NCBI RefSeq assembly: GCF_011305415.1
Contig: NZ_JAANOQ010000001.1
Coordinates: forward strand, 248,001 to 312,000
Direction: 5' to 3'
DNA length: 64,000 bases
From: Flavobacterium bernardetii
Lineage (GTDB): Bacteria > Bacteroidota > Bacteroidia > Flavobacteriales > Flavobacteriaceae
In this document: piece by piece, positions 52,470-61,584 of the stretch
Layout of the letters: every line of letters starts with the position of its first letter
Position numbering within the stretch: position 1 is the first letter of the stretch
Position numbers and translations under genes: made by a program
Notes under the pieces: model-generated
The model's input: the letters and a program-made list of their open reading frames with translations, nothing else
What the model was told of the DNA's origin: nothing
The model's database searches: none

Positions 52470-53885
52470 ATGAATTACAAACAACATTTAGAAAATAAAA
52501 TTTTCAATATAATATCAGAAGCCGCAAAAGAACTTAACCTAGAAAGTTATGTCATTGGCGGTTTTGTTCGTGATATTTTATTAGAAAGAAATCATAAAAA
52601 AGATATCGATATTGTTGCTGTTGGTAGCGGTATCGAATTAGCACTAAAAGTTTCTGAGTTATTACCAAATAAACCCAAAGTTCAAGTTTTTAAAAACTAC
52701 GGAACAGCGATGTTGCGTTATAAAGAAATGGATATTGAATTTGTTGGTGCGAGAAAAGAATCATATACGCACGATAGTAGAAATCCAGTTGTTGAAGACG
52801 GAACGTTAAAAGACGATCAAGAACGCCGTGATTTCACTATTAACGCCATGGCTTTTTCATTAAATTCGGAAAATTTTGGAGATTTAGTTGATCCATTTAA
52901 TGGTGTTTCCGATTTGGAAAATAAAGTCTTAAAAACGCCTTTAAATCCTGATATTACGTATTCGGACGATCCTTTACGAATGATGCGTGCGATTCGTTTT
53001 GCTTCACAATTAAATTTTGAAATTGAAAGCGATTCTTTGGCATCCATCACTAAAAATAAAGATAGAATTACCATAATTTCAGGAGAAAGAATTGTAGATG
53101 AATTAAACAAGATTCTATCTTCTGAAAAACCATCAATTGGCTTTTTGCATTTATTTAAAACAGGATTACTTGATATTATTTTACCGGAATTAACAGCGTT
53201 GAATAATGTGGAAGAAGTTGAAGGTCATACACACAAAAATAACTTTTATCACACGTTAGAAGTGGTGGATAATATTTGTCCGAATACAGATGATGTTTGG
53301 TTACGTTGGTCGGCATTGTTGCACGATATCGGAAAAGCACCAACGAAGAAATTCAATAAAAAACAAGGTTGGACATTTCACGGACATGAGTTTTTAGGTG
53401 GAAAAATGGTAAAGAAAATCTTTGAAAGATTACACATGCCATTAAACCAGAAAATGAAATTCGTACAGAAAATGGTGATGATGAGTTCTCGTCCAATTGT
53501 TTTGGCAGAAGATATTGTAACTGATTCAGCAGTAAGACGTTTGGTTTTTGATGCCGGTGAAGATGTAGAAAACTTAATGACGTTGTGCGAAGCCGATATC
53601 ACTACAAAAAACAGCAAGAAGTTTCAAAAATACCATAATAACTTTAAAATTGTTCGTCAGAAAATTGTTGAAGTAGAGGAGAAGGATAGAGTGAGAGTTT
53701 TTCAACCACCTATTTCTGGAGAAGAAATTATGGAAATTTTCAATTTGAAACCGTGTAGAGAAATTGGTGTATTAAAAGAAGCCGTGAAAGAAGCTATTTT
53801 AGAAGGAGAAATTCCAAATGAATACCAACCCGCTCTAGATTTTGTAATGAAAAGAGCTGAGAAATTAGGGTTGAAGAAAAAGTAA
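52470..53885 (+). CDS. cca: CCA tRNA nucleotidyltransferase with HD domain
   Basis: This 471-residue enzyme adds or repairs the 3' CCA of tRNA. The nucleotidyltransferase domain has VIGGFVRDILL and DIDIVAVGSG (metal Asp pair). Basic motif ERRDFTINAMAFS and DPLRMMRAIRFA follow. A C-terminal HD domain (about 255-400; HLLHDIGK-like SALLHDIGKAPTK) may be a phosphohydrolase. The three tRNA genes in this window lack encoded CCA, consistent with need for this enzyme. Confidence 0.95.
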   Translation: MNYKQHLENKIFNIISEAAKELNLESYVIGGFVRDILLERNHKKDIDIVAVGSGIELALKVSELLPNKPKVQVFKNYGTAMLRYKEMDIEFVGARKESYTHDSRNPVVEDGTLKDDQERRDFTINAMAFSLNSENFGDLVDPFNGVSDLENKVLKTPLNPDITYSDDPLRMMRAIRFASQLNFEIESDSLASITKNKDRITIISGERIVDELNKILSSEKPSIGFLHLFKTGLLDIILPELTALNNVEEVEGHTHKNNFYHTLEVVDNICPNTDDVWLRWSALLHDIGKAPTKKFNKKQGWTFHGHEFLGGKMVKKIFERLHMPLNQKMKFVQKMVMMSSRPIVLAEDIVTDSAVRRLVFDAGEDVENLMTLCEADITTKNSKKFQKYHNNFKIVRQKIVEVEEKDRVRVFQPPISGEEIMEIFNLKPCREIGVLKEAVKEAILEGEIPNEYQPALDFVMKRAEKLGLKKK

Positions 53886-53891
53886 TATTGT

Positions 53892-54272
53892 ATGGATTTC
53901 TTTGGAGTATTTTGTTTAGCTGTTTTAGTTTTTATGGTGATATTTGCGAATATTTTATTTAGACGTAAGCTTAGTATTAAAAAAATAAAGGATAAAAAAA
54001 TAAAAATATATTATTTAATTATTTCAATTATTTCTTTACCAATTGCACTAGTTATTGTTTATAATTTTCAATTAGCAATTGAGGACTTTTTTAATATTAA
54101 ATTATTAAATATTAATGATATTAGAATAATTATTAGAATGTATATTTTAACTTCTATTGTTATTATTTATGCATTTTTACATTTTTTTATAGATAAATTA
54201 TTTTTAAAAAAAATCATAAAAAAAAGTAAGATAGAAGAATATAATGAAATTGGGAAACTAATTGATTATTAA
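53892..54272 (+). CDS. Small hypothetical membrane protein
   Basis: This 126-residue protein has three hydrophobic helices (about 3-22, 40-62, 85-108) separated by Lys/Ile-rich segments. No conserved motif is recognised. It starts 6 bp after cca, so it is probably co-transcribed. Its very AT-rich codons differ from cca, suggesting a fast-evolving or acquired gene. Confidence 0.55.
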   Translation: MDFFGVFCLAVLVFMVIFANILFRRKLSIKKIKDKKIKIYYLIISIISLPIALVIVYNFQLAIEDFFNIKLLNINDIRIIIRMYILTSIVIIYAFLHFFIDKLFLKKIIKKSKIEEYNEIGKLIDY

Positions 54273-54333
54273 CGATTGTTTAGTAAGAATATTTCAATTT
54301 TGAGCGTATTTTTACACTATAAATTTTTTAAAA

Positions 54334-55353
54334 ATGAATCAAAATAAATCGGTCATTTATTGGCTACTTTCAGGTTGTGTTTTACTATTTATAATGGTTA
54401 CTGTTGGAGGAATTACTCGACTAACCAATTCAGGATTGTCAATGACAGATTGGCATTTAGTAACAGATACTTTTCCACCTTTAACAGATGAAAAATGGCA
54501 AGCTGCTTTTGAAGAATACAAGAAATTTCCAGAATATCAAAAAATCAATATTCATAACGATTTTCAATTAAGCGATTATAAGTTTATTTACTTTTGGGAA
54601 TGGTTTCACCGTTTTATTGGTCGAATTATTGGTTTGGTTTTCATTGTGCCGTTTGTATACTTTTTAATTAAGAAAAAACTAAATTCTGAAACGATTAAAA
54701 AATGTATCATTCTTTTAGGAATGGGCGCGTTTCAAGGATTTTTAGGTTGGTTTATGGTGAAAAGTGGCTTAATTGATAATCCAGATGTGAGTCATTTCCG
54801 ACTTTCATTACACTTAACTTTTGCTTTCATTACGTTTGCTTACACACTTTGGGTAGCTTTAGATATTATTTATCCAACAAAAAATGAAGTGATTCTTCCT
54901 TTAAGAAAAATGGCTAGAATAGCTCTTGTGTTTTTAATCATTCAAATTATTTATGGCGGATTTGTGGCAGGATTAAATGCGGGATTAATTCACAATCATT
55001 GGCCATTAATGAGCGACGGACAGTTGCTTCACGAAAGTGTAATTTTAGAAAAAGATTCGTGGTTACTTAGATTAACTGAAGGTAAAAGCGGTGTACAATT
55101 TGTACACAGAACAATGGCGTATGTTGTAGTGGGATTAATCTTGTTTTTATATTTCAAAAGTAAAAAATTCTCACTTTCTAATCAGCAGCAAAACGGATTG
55201 AATTTATTGGTAATTATTGTGTTTTTGCAATTTTTATTAGGTGTTTTCACACTTTTATTTAGCGTGCCACTTTGGTTAGGATTAACACATCAAATCATGG
55301 CTTTTATTTTATTAGCAACAATGACGTATACTTTACATAGATTTAGTAAATAG
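54334..55353 (+). CDS. ctaA: Heme A synthase (COX15/CtaA family)
   Basis: This 339-residue membrane enzyme oxidises heme O to heme A for cytochrome aa3 oxidase. Eight hydrophobic helices are visible. Conserved histidines appear in YFWEWFHRFIGR, SHFRLSLHLTFAF, HNHWPLM and FVHRTMAY, and in the last helices LTHQIMAF. The first loop GGITRLTNSGLSMTDW is the family signature. Long COX15 type, standard in Bacteroidota. Terminator follows. Confidence 0.95.
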   Translation: MNQNKSVIYWLLSGCVLLFIMVTVGGITRLTNSGLSMTDWHLVTDTFPPLTDEKWQAAFEEYKKFPEYQKINIHNDFQLSDYKFIYFWEWFHRFIGRIIGLVFIVPFVYFLIKKKLNSETIKKCIILLGMGAFQGFLGWFMVKSGLIDNPDVSHFRLSLHLTFAFITFAYTLWVALDIIYPTKNEVILPLRKMARIALVFLIIQIIYGGFVAGLNAGLIHNHWPLMSDGQLLHESVILEKDSWLLRLTEGKSGVQFVHRTMAYVVVGLILFLYFKSKKFSLSNQQQNGLNLLVIIVFLQFLLGVFTLLFSVPLWLGLTHQIMAFILLATMTYTLHRFSK

Positions 55354-55373
55354 AATAGTTTATTTTGAAACAA

Positions 55374-55416
55374 ATAAAAAAGGCGTAAAATATCATAATT
55401 TCACGCCTTTTTTAAT
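55374..55416. terminator. Bidirectional terminator
   Basis: The stem AAAAAAGGCGT / ACGCCTTTTTT (55376-55386, 55403-55413) serves ctaA and the convergent thioredoxin-like gene. Confidence 0.88.
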
Positions 55417-55428
55417 TTTTTGAGATTT

Positions 55429-56022
55429 TTATTTTTTTACTTTAATCGTGCAACCAATTGCTTTTGTTACCGGAACAGTTGGGTCTTTTCCTTTTTCTAA
55501 TTCTGCAATCGCATTTTCTAAATAGTGTTCTTTTACAGCAGAAGCATCTTCTACATTGTCATCAATCGCACCAATGTATTTTACAATTAAATTTTTATCT
55601 AATAAAAATACGTGTGGCGTTTTTGTTGCACCATATTGTGGATAAATTTTTTGTCCTTCATCAAATAAATATGGGAAAGTGAAGCCTTTTTCTTTTGCTC
55701 TAACTTTCATTAAGTCATAACTATCATCTGGTGCTGCAGCTGGATCATTTGGGTTAATTGCCAATAAAATATACCCTTTCGATTTGTATTTTTTTGCTAA
55801 TTCGATAACTCGATCTTCATATTTAACTGCAAACGGACAATGGTTACAAGTAAAAACCACAATAAACCCTTTTGCGTCTTTATAATCTGACATGCTGTAC
55901 ATTTTTCCATCTACAGATTTTAGTTTAAAATCGGTAGCTTTATCACCTGGCTGGTAACCAGAAGTGCTGGTAAAACTCATTAAAATTAACGTAAGTAATG
56001 TTAAAATTCCAAATTTCTTCAT
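55429..56022 (-). CDS. Secreted thioredoxin-like protein (AhpC/TSA type)
   Basis: This 197-residue protein has a signal peptide (MKKFGILTLLTLILMSFTSTSG) and a peroxiredoxin/thioredoxin fold. FTCNHCPFAVKYEDRV holds a CxxC pair (about 54-57). GATKTPHVFLLD gives the cis-Pro loop. The family acts in periplasmic thiol redox or as a peroxiredoxin-like protein. It is 7 bp after the TlpA-like gene, with which it is probably co-transcribed. Confidence 0.87.
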   Translation of the reverse strand: MKKFGILTLLTLILMSFTSTSGYQPGDKATDFKLKSVDGKMYSMSDYKDAKGFIVVFTCNHCPFAVKYEDRVIELAKKYKSKGYILLAINPNDPAAAPDDSYDLMKVRAKEKGFTFPYLFDEGQKIYPQYGATKTPHVFLLDKNLIVKYIGAIDDNVEDASAVKEHYLENAIAELEKGKDPTVPVTKAIGCTIKVKK

Positions 56023-56029
56023 AATATAT

Positions 56030-56515
56030 TTATTTAGTTATTGATTGGTTTACGAATGTATTTAGTTCTTCAAAGCTTGAAAAATCGTTTTCTACAAATA
56101 CTTTTTTATCCTGATTAATTATCAATGTCGCCGGAATAGAACCAGACCAATTTTTATCGATTTTCGGAAGCCAACTGTTATAATCTTTATCCGCCAAGTA
56201 AATTGAAGTTGAAGTGTATTTTATCTTTTTTAAGAAGGGTTTCAGTTTGCTTTCAACTTGTTTTTCAAAGTCTAAACTCACCAAAATTACTTTTACGTTT
56301 GCGTTTTCTTGATTTAATTTTTCAAAATAAGGTAACTCTTTTACACATGGCGCGCACCAAGTTGCCCAAAAATTGATAACCAATGGTTTCGAATTATTTT
56401 CCTTTATATAAGTGCTTAATTCATCAAAAGTTTTAAATGTAATTAAGTCTTGTCCTTTTACCGTGTTGATAAATGAAAATGTAAATAGAAAAAGGAATAG
56501 TAAACGTGCTTTCAT
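56030..56515 (-). CDS. TlpA-like thioredoxin-family protein
   Basis: This 161-residue protein has a signal peptide (MKARLLFLFLFTFSFINTVKG) and the classic motif NFWATWCAPCVKELPYFEKL (CAPC active site). A cis-Pro region IPATLIIN follows. TlpA/ResA proteins reduce apo-cytochrome or oxidase subunits outside the membrane. Proximity to heme A synthase fits a role in oxidase assembly (inference). Confidence 0.92.
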   Translation of the reverse strand: MKARLLFLFLFTFSFINTVKGQDLITFKTFDELSTYIKENNSKPLVINFWATWCAPCVKELPYFEKLNQENANVKVILVSLDFEKQVESKLKPFLKKIKYTSTSIYLADKDYNSWLPKIDKNWSGSIPATLIINQDKKVFVENDFSSFEELNTFVNQSITK

Positions 56516-56591
56516 AAAAGTTAGATATAGTTACGAATTTAATAATTTATGCACTACTTTACATACAGATTAACATAACATTATAATTATA

Positions 56592-56615
56592 CAAATTTAA
56601 ATATAGTTATATTTG
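56592..56615. promoter_or_regulatory. Divergent minus-7 elements
   Basis: The minus strand has TAAATTTG (56592-56599) for the thioredoxin pair. The plus strand has TATATTTG (56608-56615) for the phosphatidyltransferase gene. They lie 8 bp apart, so the two promoters overlap in opposite directions. Confidence 0.6.
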
Positions 56616-56657
56616 CAGTCTGACTATATTGTCGCATTTTCGTGATTACCCGTTTTA

Positions 56658-57434
56658 ATGTCTAAACTCGCAGCGCAGGATAAATTTTTAGATTTATCAG
56701 ATTATGGAAGATCTTTTGGTAAATTTTTAGCCAATCTTTTAAAAAATACTCGTTTTACACCCATTCACGTTACTTTATTATTTGGAATTTCTGGATTAAT
56801 TGCCATTTTTTGTATTTTAAATGGGAATTACTTTTTGGCAGGATTTTTCATCGTTTTAAAATCAGGAATTGATGCCGCTGATGGAGAATTAGCTCGATTA
56901 AAAAACACGCCTTCTTATTCTGGAAGATATTTAGATAGTGTGTTTGATATCATCTTAAATTTCCTATTTTTTATGGCTATTTGCTATGTTTCTGAAAGTA
57001 CGATTTGGTTTTCGATACTAGCATTTATTGGCATTCAATTGCAAGGAACTTTATATAATTATTACTATGTGATTTTAAGAAATAAATTGGTGGGCGGTGA
57101 TACAACCAGTAAAGTTTTCGAATATAAAACTCCGAAAGCCTTACCTGGAGAAAGTCAAAAATCAGTAAATATTTTATTTAAAATTTACACTATTGTGTAT
57201 GGTGCTTTTGATAGAATTATTCACTTTTTAGACCAAGATGCGTATAAAGCAAACTCGTTTCCCAATTGGTTTATGACTTTAGTTTCTGTTTATGGATTAG
57301 GTTTTCAATTGCTTATCATTGCTGTAATGTTACCATTAGGCTATTTGCAATTTATCGTACCGTTTTTTATTCTTTTCACTCTGCCAATTATCGTTTTAAT
57401 TGGAATTAGAAAATATGTTTTAGTGAGTAATTAA
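56658..57434 (+). CDS. CDP-alcohol phosphatidyltransferase
   Basis: This 258-residue integral membrane enzyme transfers a phosphatidyl or similar group from a CDP-alcohol. The complete signature D-G-x2-A-R-x8-G-x3-D-x3-D starts at DGELAR (about 76-98). Six hydrophobic helices follow the family layout. The acceptor is not evident. It overlaps the convergent LytTR gene by 4 bp. Confidence 0.9.
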   Translation: MSKLAAQDKFLDLSDYGRSFGKFLANLLKNTRFTPIHVTLLFGISGLIAIFCILNGNYFLAGFFIVLKSGIDAADGELARLKNTPSYSGRYLDSVFDIILNFLFFMAICYVSESTIWFSILAFIGIQLQGTLYNYYYVILRNKLVGGDTTSKVFEYKTPKALPGESQKSVNILFKIYTIVYGAFDRIIHFLDQDAYKANSFPNWFMTLVSVYGLGFQLLIIAVMLPLGYLQFIVPFFILFTLPIIVLIGIRKYVLVSN

Positions 57435-58183
57435 TCAATCCACGTTTTAAAATCTGAAACTTTTTCTCGGGCAACAATTACTTCATCATCTTTATAAGTT
57501 GGTAAAATAATTTTTAATCGCGAATTCGAATACATTTGAATTTCTTTAACGGAATGCAACGGAATAATGAATTTTCGACTAATTCTGAAAAACTGATTCG
57601 GATCCAATTCTCTTTCAATAACTTCTAATGAGTTGTCAATTAAATAGTTTCTGTTGTCCAAAGTATGAATGTAAGTGCCTTTATTTTCACTGTAAATGCA
57701 TTCAATTTCATCAATAGTAACAACCTTTAATTGTGTTCCAATTTTCACCGAAAATCGTTTTTTATATTCCTTTTCCGCTGGATTGACCAACATACGTTTT
57801 ATCGCTTCAAAATCTAATGAAATATTTTGAGAAGTAGTTCTAGCTTTAAATTTATTAACTGCAATTTCTAAATCGTCTTCATCAATCGGTTTCAATAAAT
57901 AATCGATACTATTCAGTTTGAAAGCGCGCAAGGCATATTCATCATAAGCTGTTGTGAAAATCACAGCACTTTTGATATCAATCGCTTCAAAAATTTCAAA
58001 AGACAAACCATCTGACAATTGAATGTCGAGGAAAATTAAATCAGGATGTATATTGTTTTGAAACCAAGCAATTGATTCTTCTACAGAATGAAGCATATGA
58101 TTGACTTCTAATCCCATTTTTTCCACTTTACGTTGTAACAATCGTGCAGCTGGTTTTTCGTCTTCAACTATTATAATATTCAT
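57431..58183 (-). CDS. LytTR-family response regulator
   Basis: This 250-residue regulator has a receiver domain (1-120; Asp in LIFLDIQLSDG; acidic pair VEDEKPAA) and a C-terminal LytTR DNA-binding domain (about 150-250; FSVKIGTQLKVV, YIHTLDNRNYLIDNSLEVIE, FFRISRKFIIPL). It is the last gene of the kinase/2TM operon and the likely partner of that kinase. LytTR targets usually concern the envelope. Confidence 0.94.
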   Translation of the reverse strand: MNIIIVEDEKPAARLLQRKVEKMGLEVNHMLHSVEESIAWFQNNIHPDLIFLDIQLSDGLSFEIFEAIDIKSAVIFTTAYDEYALRAFKLNSIDYLLKPIDEDDLEIAVNKFKARTTSQNISLDFEAIKRMLVNPAEKEYKKRFSVKIGTQLKVVTIDEIECIYSENKGTYIHTLDNRNYLIDNSLEVIERELDPNQFFRISRKFIIPLHSVKEIQMYSNSRLKIILPTYKDDEVIVAREKVSDFKTWID

Positions 58184-58232
58184 ATTTTATTTTTTATTGG
58201 CATATTGACTCATTGAAAATTGACAAATTGAT

Positions 58233-58547
58233 TTATTGCCACATTTCTTTATTTTGTTTCTCTTTATCCATCAATTCTTTGATTTTACGCTCTTCCCAAT
58301 TTTCGCCCATTATCCAACCTGGCATAAAAACAGATAATCCGTGAGATAATAAACCAATTCCCCAAAAGAAGGCCGTTAAGAAATTTTTAAATTGAAAATA
58401 GCTTTCACCCTCTTTTAAATCATTTATGTTTAAAAATACAATCATAATATTTACTAGCAAATATACTACAGCATGAGAATAGAACCCTTTAATTTTTTTG
58501 ACTCTTTTTAAAGCTTCCTGATATTTTATTTCTTCTTGAGTTGTCAT
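58233..58547 (-). CDS. 2TM-domain protein (third)
   Basis: This 104-residue protein has two hydrophobic helices (about 23-42 and 58-80) framed by the 2TM signature: YQEALKRVKKIKGFYSH at the N-terminus and NWEERKIKELMDKEK at the C-terminus. It is one of three small 2TM proteins between the sensor kinase and response regulator. Its function is unknown; the same module is fused to the kinase C-terminus. Confidence 0.88.
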   Translation of the reverse strand: MTTQEEIKYQEALKRVKKIKGFYSHAVVYLLVNIMIVFLNINDLKEGESYFQFKNFLTAFFWGIGLLSHGLSVFMPGWIMGENWEERKIKELMDKEKQNKEMWQ

Positions 58548-58607
58548 AATTTTATAGTTTTAGTTTAATTTCTTAAATCTGTGTTTAAAAATATTGAATT
58601 TTGATAA

Positions 58608-58895
58608 TTATTTTTTCTTATCCATCATCTCTTTAATCTTTCTTTCTTCCCAATCTTTTCCAATAAAAGGAATAGAATCAAATGCTTTTATTCCATGAAA
58701 AACTAAACCAATTCCCCAGAAAAAAGGAACTTTGAAAGCATGCCATACATTTTCTCCTGGATCAATATTTTGTGTTTTTTTAATGACAATGTAAGTGTTC
58801 ACTAGAATAAAAACGATTAAGTGAGTATAGAAACTTTTAATTCTTTTTACTCGTTTTTGAGCTTCCTGATATTTTAATTCTTCTTGAGTTGTCAT
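58608..58895 (-). CDS. 2TM-domain protein (second)
   Basis: This 95-residue paralogue has MTTQEELKYQEAQKRVKRIK, two helices, a GIGLVFHGIKAF turn and KDWEERKIKEMMDKKK. Its N-terminus is nearly identical to that of the third copy, so they are recent duplicates. Encoded in the kinase operon. Confidence 0.88.
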   Translation of the reverse strand: MTTQEELKYQEAQKRVKRIKSFYTHLIVFILVNTYIVIKKTQNIDPGENVWHAFKVPFFWGIGLVFHGIKAFDSIPFIGKDWEERKIKEMMDKKK

Positions 58896-58910
58896 AACTT
58901 TAATATTTTA

Positions 58911-59216
58911 TTATTGAAATTTGTTTTTCTTTTGATTTTCTTCTTCTATAAATTCTTGAATCTTTTTTTCTTCCCAATCTTTACCAAAGAAAGGAACCCA
59001 ATTAAATGTTTTTGAAGCATGACCAAATACTCCAAATCCCCAACCAACAGCAGACCAAATAACCCAAATGTATTCTGGAGTGTATTTTAAGTTAATGTAA
59101 GTCAGTACACTTATAGCTAAAATGTAAACCGTTAAGTGACTGTAAAAACCTTTAATTTCTTTAACCTTTTTTCTTGCTTTTTGATATCTTTCGTATTCTT
59201 GATTTGTATTTTCCAT
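58911..59216 (-). CDS. 2TM-domain protein (first)
   Basis: This 101-residue protein starts at ATG 59216, 2 bp after the kinase stop codon (a TTG in frame at 59228 would overlap the kinase). YQKARKKVKEIKGFYSHL precedes two helices, and GFGVFGHASKTF and KDWEEKKIQEFIEEE follow. It is probably coupled to kinase translation. The role is unknown; a membrane adaptor is one possibility. Confidence 0.88.
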   Translation of the reverse strand: MENTNQEYERYQKARKKVKEIKGFYSHLTVYILAISVLTYINLKYTPEYIWVIWSAVGWGFGVFGHASKTFNWVPFFGKDWEEKKIQEFIEEENQKKNKFQ

Positions 59217-59218
59217 GA

Positions 59219-60559
59219 TTACTTCCAATTTTTGTTACTGTCTTTATCTTTATTCAAGATTTCTCTAATTTTCTTTTCTTCCCAAGCTTTACCGTAACCA
59301 AATGTCTCCGCTGCGTGTATCGTTAAACCAAATCCCCAACCTAACATTGGAAACCAAAACCACTGAAAGTCAGATGTTCTTATATTGATAAACATCAGTA
59401 AAGGTATAACACAACAATATGATATTAGATTTCCATAAAACCCTTTTAATTTCTCAACACGTTCTTTTGCTCTTACATAAGACATGTTTTCTGATTCGAT
59501 AACTTTTGTATCTATAGAGATAATTTGTTTGGTAAGAATTGGTAACTTGACTTTAAATATGACTTCCGATTCTTGTATGATTACGTTTCGCTTGGTTAAA
59601 ATAGCATAACGACTTACAATGTTTTGCAATCCAACACCTTTTCTATCTTGTAAAACTTCTTTTATTTGTTTGTTGTTTTCGATGATTAATTCGTTCTCTT
59701 CAATATAAATTTTAATGTGTAATGGCTTTTTCTCACTCACAATATTGTGTTTGATACAATTTTCTAACAACAATTGTAAAGAAAGCGGAACCACTTTTGC
59801 TTCGTCATTCTCAAATTCTGGAACTTCGAAAGTAATACTGTTTTCAAAACGCATTTTTAATAAATTCATGTATGTTTTAGCGAACTTCAATTCTTCTTCA
59901 ACAGAAACCAATTCTTTGTCTTTTTGTTCTAAAACATAACGATAGACTTTTGACAACGATGTGGTGAATTTCTGAGCAGCTTCCGGATTTTCTTCAATTA
60001 ATGAACTCAATACATTTAAACTATTGAATAAAAAATGTGGATCAATTTGATTTTTCAAACTTTCGAATTGAGCTGAAGCCGAACTCGCAATTATTTTTTG
60101 TTCTTTAACTTTACTTTCATTGTACGCTTTGTAAAAATAAAAAGCATGAAAAGCTAGTGAAACAATCAAAGTGATTATAATTGAAACCAAGTAATTCGAC
60201 ATGGTTTCGTTACTTAAAAACTCTGAAAAAGAGCGTTGTTCTATAATTACATCTTCAAAAACACGAAGAAGGAAAATCACTAAAATCGAAACTAAAAATG
60301 AGGATACAAAACCGATAATAATTCTTTTGCGCGTAAATCTTTCAGCTTGAAAAACTTTATCCAAATAGATGAATAACAAAGCATTAGCAAAATATAATGT
60401 GAATCCGTACAACATTACATACCCAAAATTTGTCAATAAATCGCGATTAAAATGTATAGTGTGTCCTGTAATAAATCGTATTAATAACAATACAAAAAAT
60501 ATTGATATGGCGATTATTGTGGCTCTCGGAACTTCTTTTATTAATTTATTTATCATCAT
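59219..60559 (-). CDS. LytS-type histidine kinase with C-terminal 2TM domain
   Basis: This 446-residue sensor kinase has four hydrophobic helices (about 12-32, 43-68, 82-102, 122-145). A His_kinase domain follows with the phospho-His in QIDPHFLFNSLNVLSSL, and an ATPase part (LLLENCIKHNIVSEKKPL, RKGVGLQNI). From about residue 360 a 2TM module is fused (ERVEKLKGFYGN, two helices, AWEEKKIREILNK), homologous to the three small proteins downstream. It probably phosphorylates the LytTR regulator of the same operon. Start at 60559 or the adjacent ATG 60556. Confidence 0.92.
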   Translation of the reverse strand: MMINKLIKEVPRATIIAISIFFVLLLIRFITGHTIHFNRDLLTNFGYVMLYGFTLYFANALLFIYLDKVFQAERFTRKRIIIGFVSSFLVSILVIFLLRVFEDVIIEQRSFSEFLSNETMSNYLVSIIITLIVSLAFHAFYFYKAYNESKVKEQKIIASSASAQFESLKNQIDPHFLFNSLNVLSSLIEENPEAAQKFTTSLSKVYRYVLEQKDKELVSVEEELKFAKTYMNLLKMRFENSITFEVPEFENDEAKVVPLSLQLLLENCIKHNIVSEKKPLHIKIYIEENELIIENNKQIKEVLQDRKGVGLQNIVSRYAILTKRNVIIQESEVIFKVKLPILTKQIISIDTKVIESENMSYVRAKERVEKLKGFYGNLISYCCVIPLLMFINIRTSDFQWFWFPMLGWGFGLTIHAAETFGYGKAWEEKKIREILNKDKDSNKNWK

Positions 60560-60597
60560 TTTTGAGTTTCAAAATTTATAAAAAGCGTTTTGTGTAA

Positions 60598-61221
60598 TTA
60601 TTTACAACTTTCTGCTTCTTGTTTTGCTCTTTCAATTCCCCAAGTTGGGTGAAAAGGTGTTTCAGGCTTAAAATTAGCAAATAAATTGATAGATGCTTTT
60701 ATTTTTTCACACATTGGCGCTGTATCACCTCCAAAATATTCGGCACCACCTTTTTCAAAACTAGCTTTATTGAAAACTACTCTCGGGTTTTCAGGTGCTA
60801 TTTTCTCAGCTTTTCCGTATAAAAATAATACATCGCCATATAATTTTTGTCCGTTTGTCATTGGGTCATACACAATCCAAGCCGTGTGAATCATCGCTTG
60901 CATTACTAATACTTCTGCATTTTCTGAAGCTAAAGTATTATTTTCATCTTGTGCTTTTTGAGCCGCTTCTAATAACGTTTTCATTTTAGTTTTGTCTTTT
61001 TCTCCAAAAGCTTGAAAGGTGTTAATCGCTGCGATATAATAATTAGGTAACCAATTTGTTTTTTCTACCGATGCAATTCTTTCAAATTGAGCAATAGCTT
61101 CTGTGTTTTTGCCTTCGCCCCATAATTTTAAAGCGCTTCCCATTCCTTTTTCAAATTGAGTTTGTGCCGATGCTACAAAACTTACTAATACCAATGCTAC
61201 TGTTGTGACTAATTTTACCAT
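60598..61221 (-). CDS. Secreted TPR-like hypothetical protein
   Basis: This 207-residue protein has a signal peptide (MVKLVTTVALVLVSFVASAQ). Helical TPR-like repeats follow (LKLWGEGKNTEAIAQFERIASVE, LFLYGKAEKIAPENPRVVFN). Two Cys (about 176 and 206) near the end may form a disulfide. Similar periplasmic proteins are common in flavobacteria without known role. It precedes the 2TM kinase gene by 39 bp but has no functional link that I can see. Confidence 0.75.
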   Translation of the reverse strand: MVKLVTTVALVLVSFVASAQTQFEKGMGSALKLWGEGKNTEAIAQFERIASVEKTNWLPNYYIAAINTFQAFGEKDKTKMKTLLEAAQKAQDENNTLASENAEVLVMQAMIHTAWIVYDPMTNGQKLYGDVLFLYGKAEKIAPENPRVVFNKASFEKGGAEYFGGDTAPMCEKIKASINLFANFKPETPFHPTWGIERAKQEAESCK

Positions 61222-61242
61222 GATTTCTAAATTTTAATTGTT

Positions 61243-61275
61243 CAATCTGAACTCGTTTCAGATTCTATTATTTAT
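61243..61275. repeat. Diverged half-copy of the CTGAACTTGTTTCAG repeat
   Basis: CTGAACTCGTTTCAG here differs by one base from the core at 9787-9801. It lies in the 363-bp gap before the cupin gene. Confidence 0.6.
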
Positions 61276-61371
61276 AATTCTTGTTTTTTGATGAAGCAAA
61301 GTTGCACAAGAAAGTTCAGCTATGAAATTTAAAACTACCGAATTGTAATTTTTTATGGATGAATTGTAGTT

Positions 61372-61488
61372 TGAGCTGGAAGTTGGAAGATGGGAGATGT
61401 AAGATGGAATTTGGGAGATTGAAGATGGAAGTTGGGAGAAGGAAGTTGGGTGATGGAAGTTAGAAGTTGGGAGAAGGAAGTTGGAACC
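61372..61488. repeat. Degenerate G/A-rich tandem tract
   Basis: Repeats of the words GGAAGTTGGGAGA, GGAAGATGGGAGA and similar, about 13-14 bp each, make a one-strand-purine tract of about 115 bp. A 60-codon open frame on the minus strand over it is a by-product of composition. It is otherwise featureless. Confidence 0.7.
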
Positions 61489-61540
61489 GTGAAATCTTTA
61501 ATTATAACAGTTGTAATGTATTTTTTAGAAATCAATTATA

Positions 61541-61578
61541 AAAAAACGCTCAAAATCCGTTGACTTTGAGCGTTTATA
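61541..61578 (-). terminator. Terminator after the cupin gene
   Basis: The stem AAACGCTCAAA / TTTGAGCGTTT (61544-61554, 61565-61575) is followed on the minus strand by a T run. Confidence 0.85.
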
Positions 61579-61584
61579 TTTTTA

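Noticed and set aside
61353..61535. 60-aa minus-strand open frame
   Set aside because: It lies on the G/A-rich degenerate repeat and has a repetitive Ser/Pro/Leu/His translation typical of such tracts.
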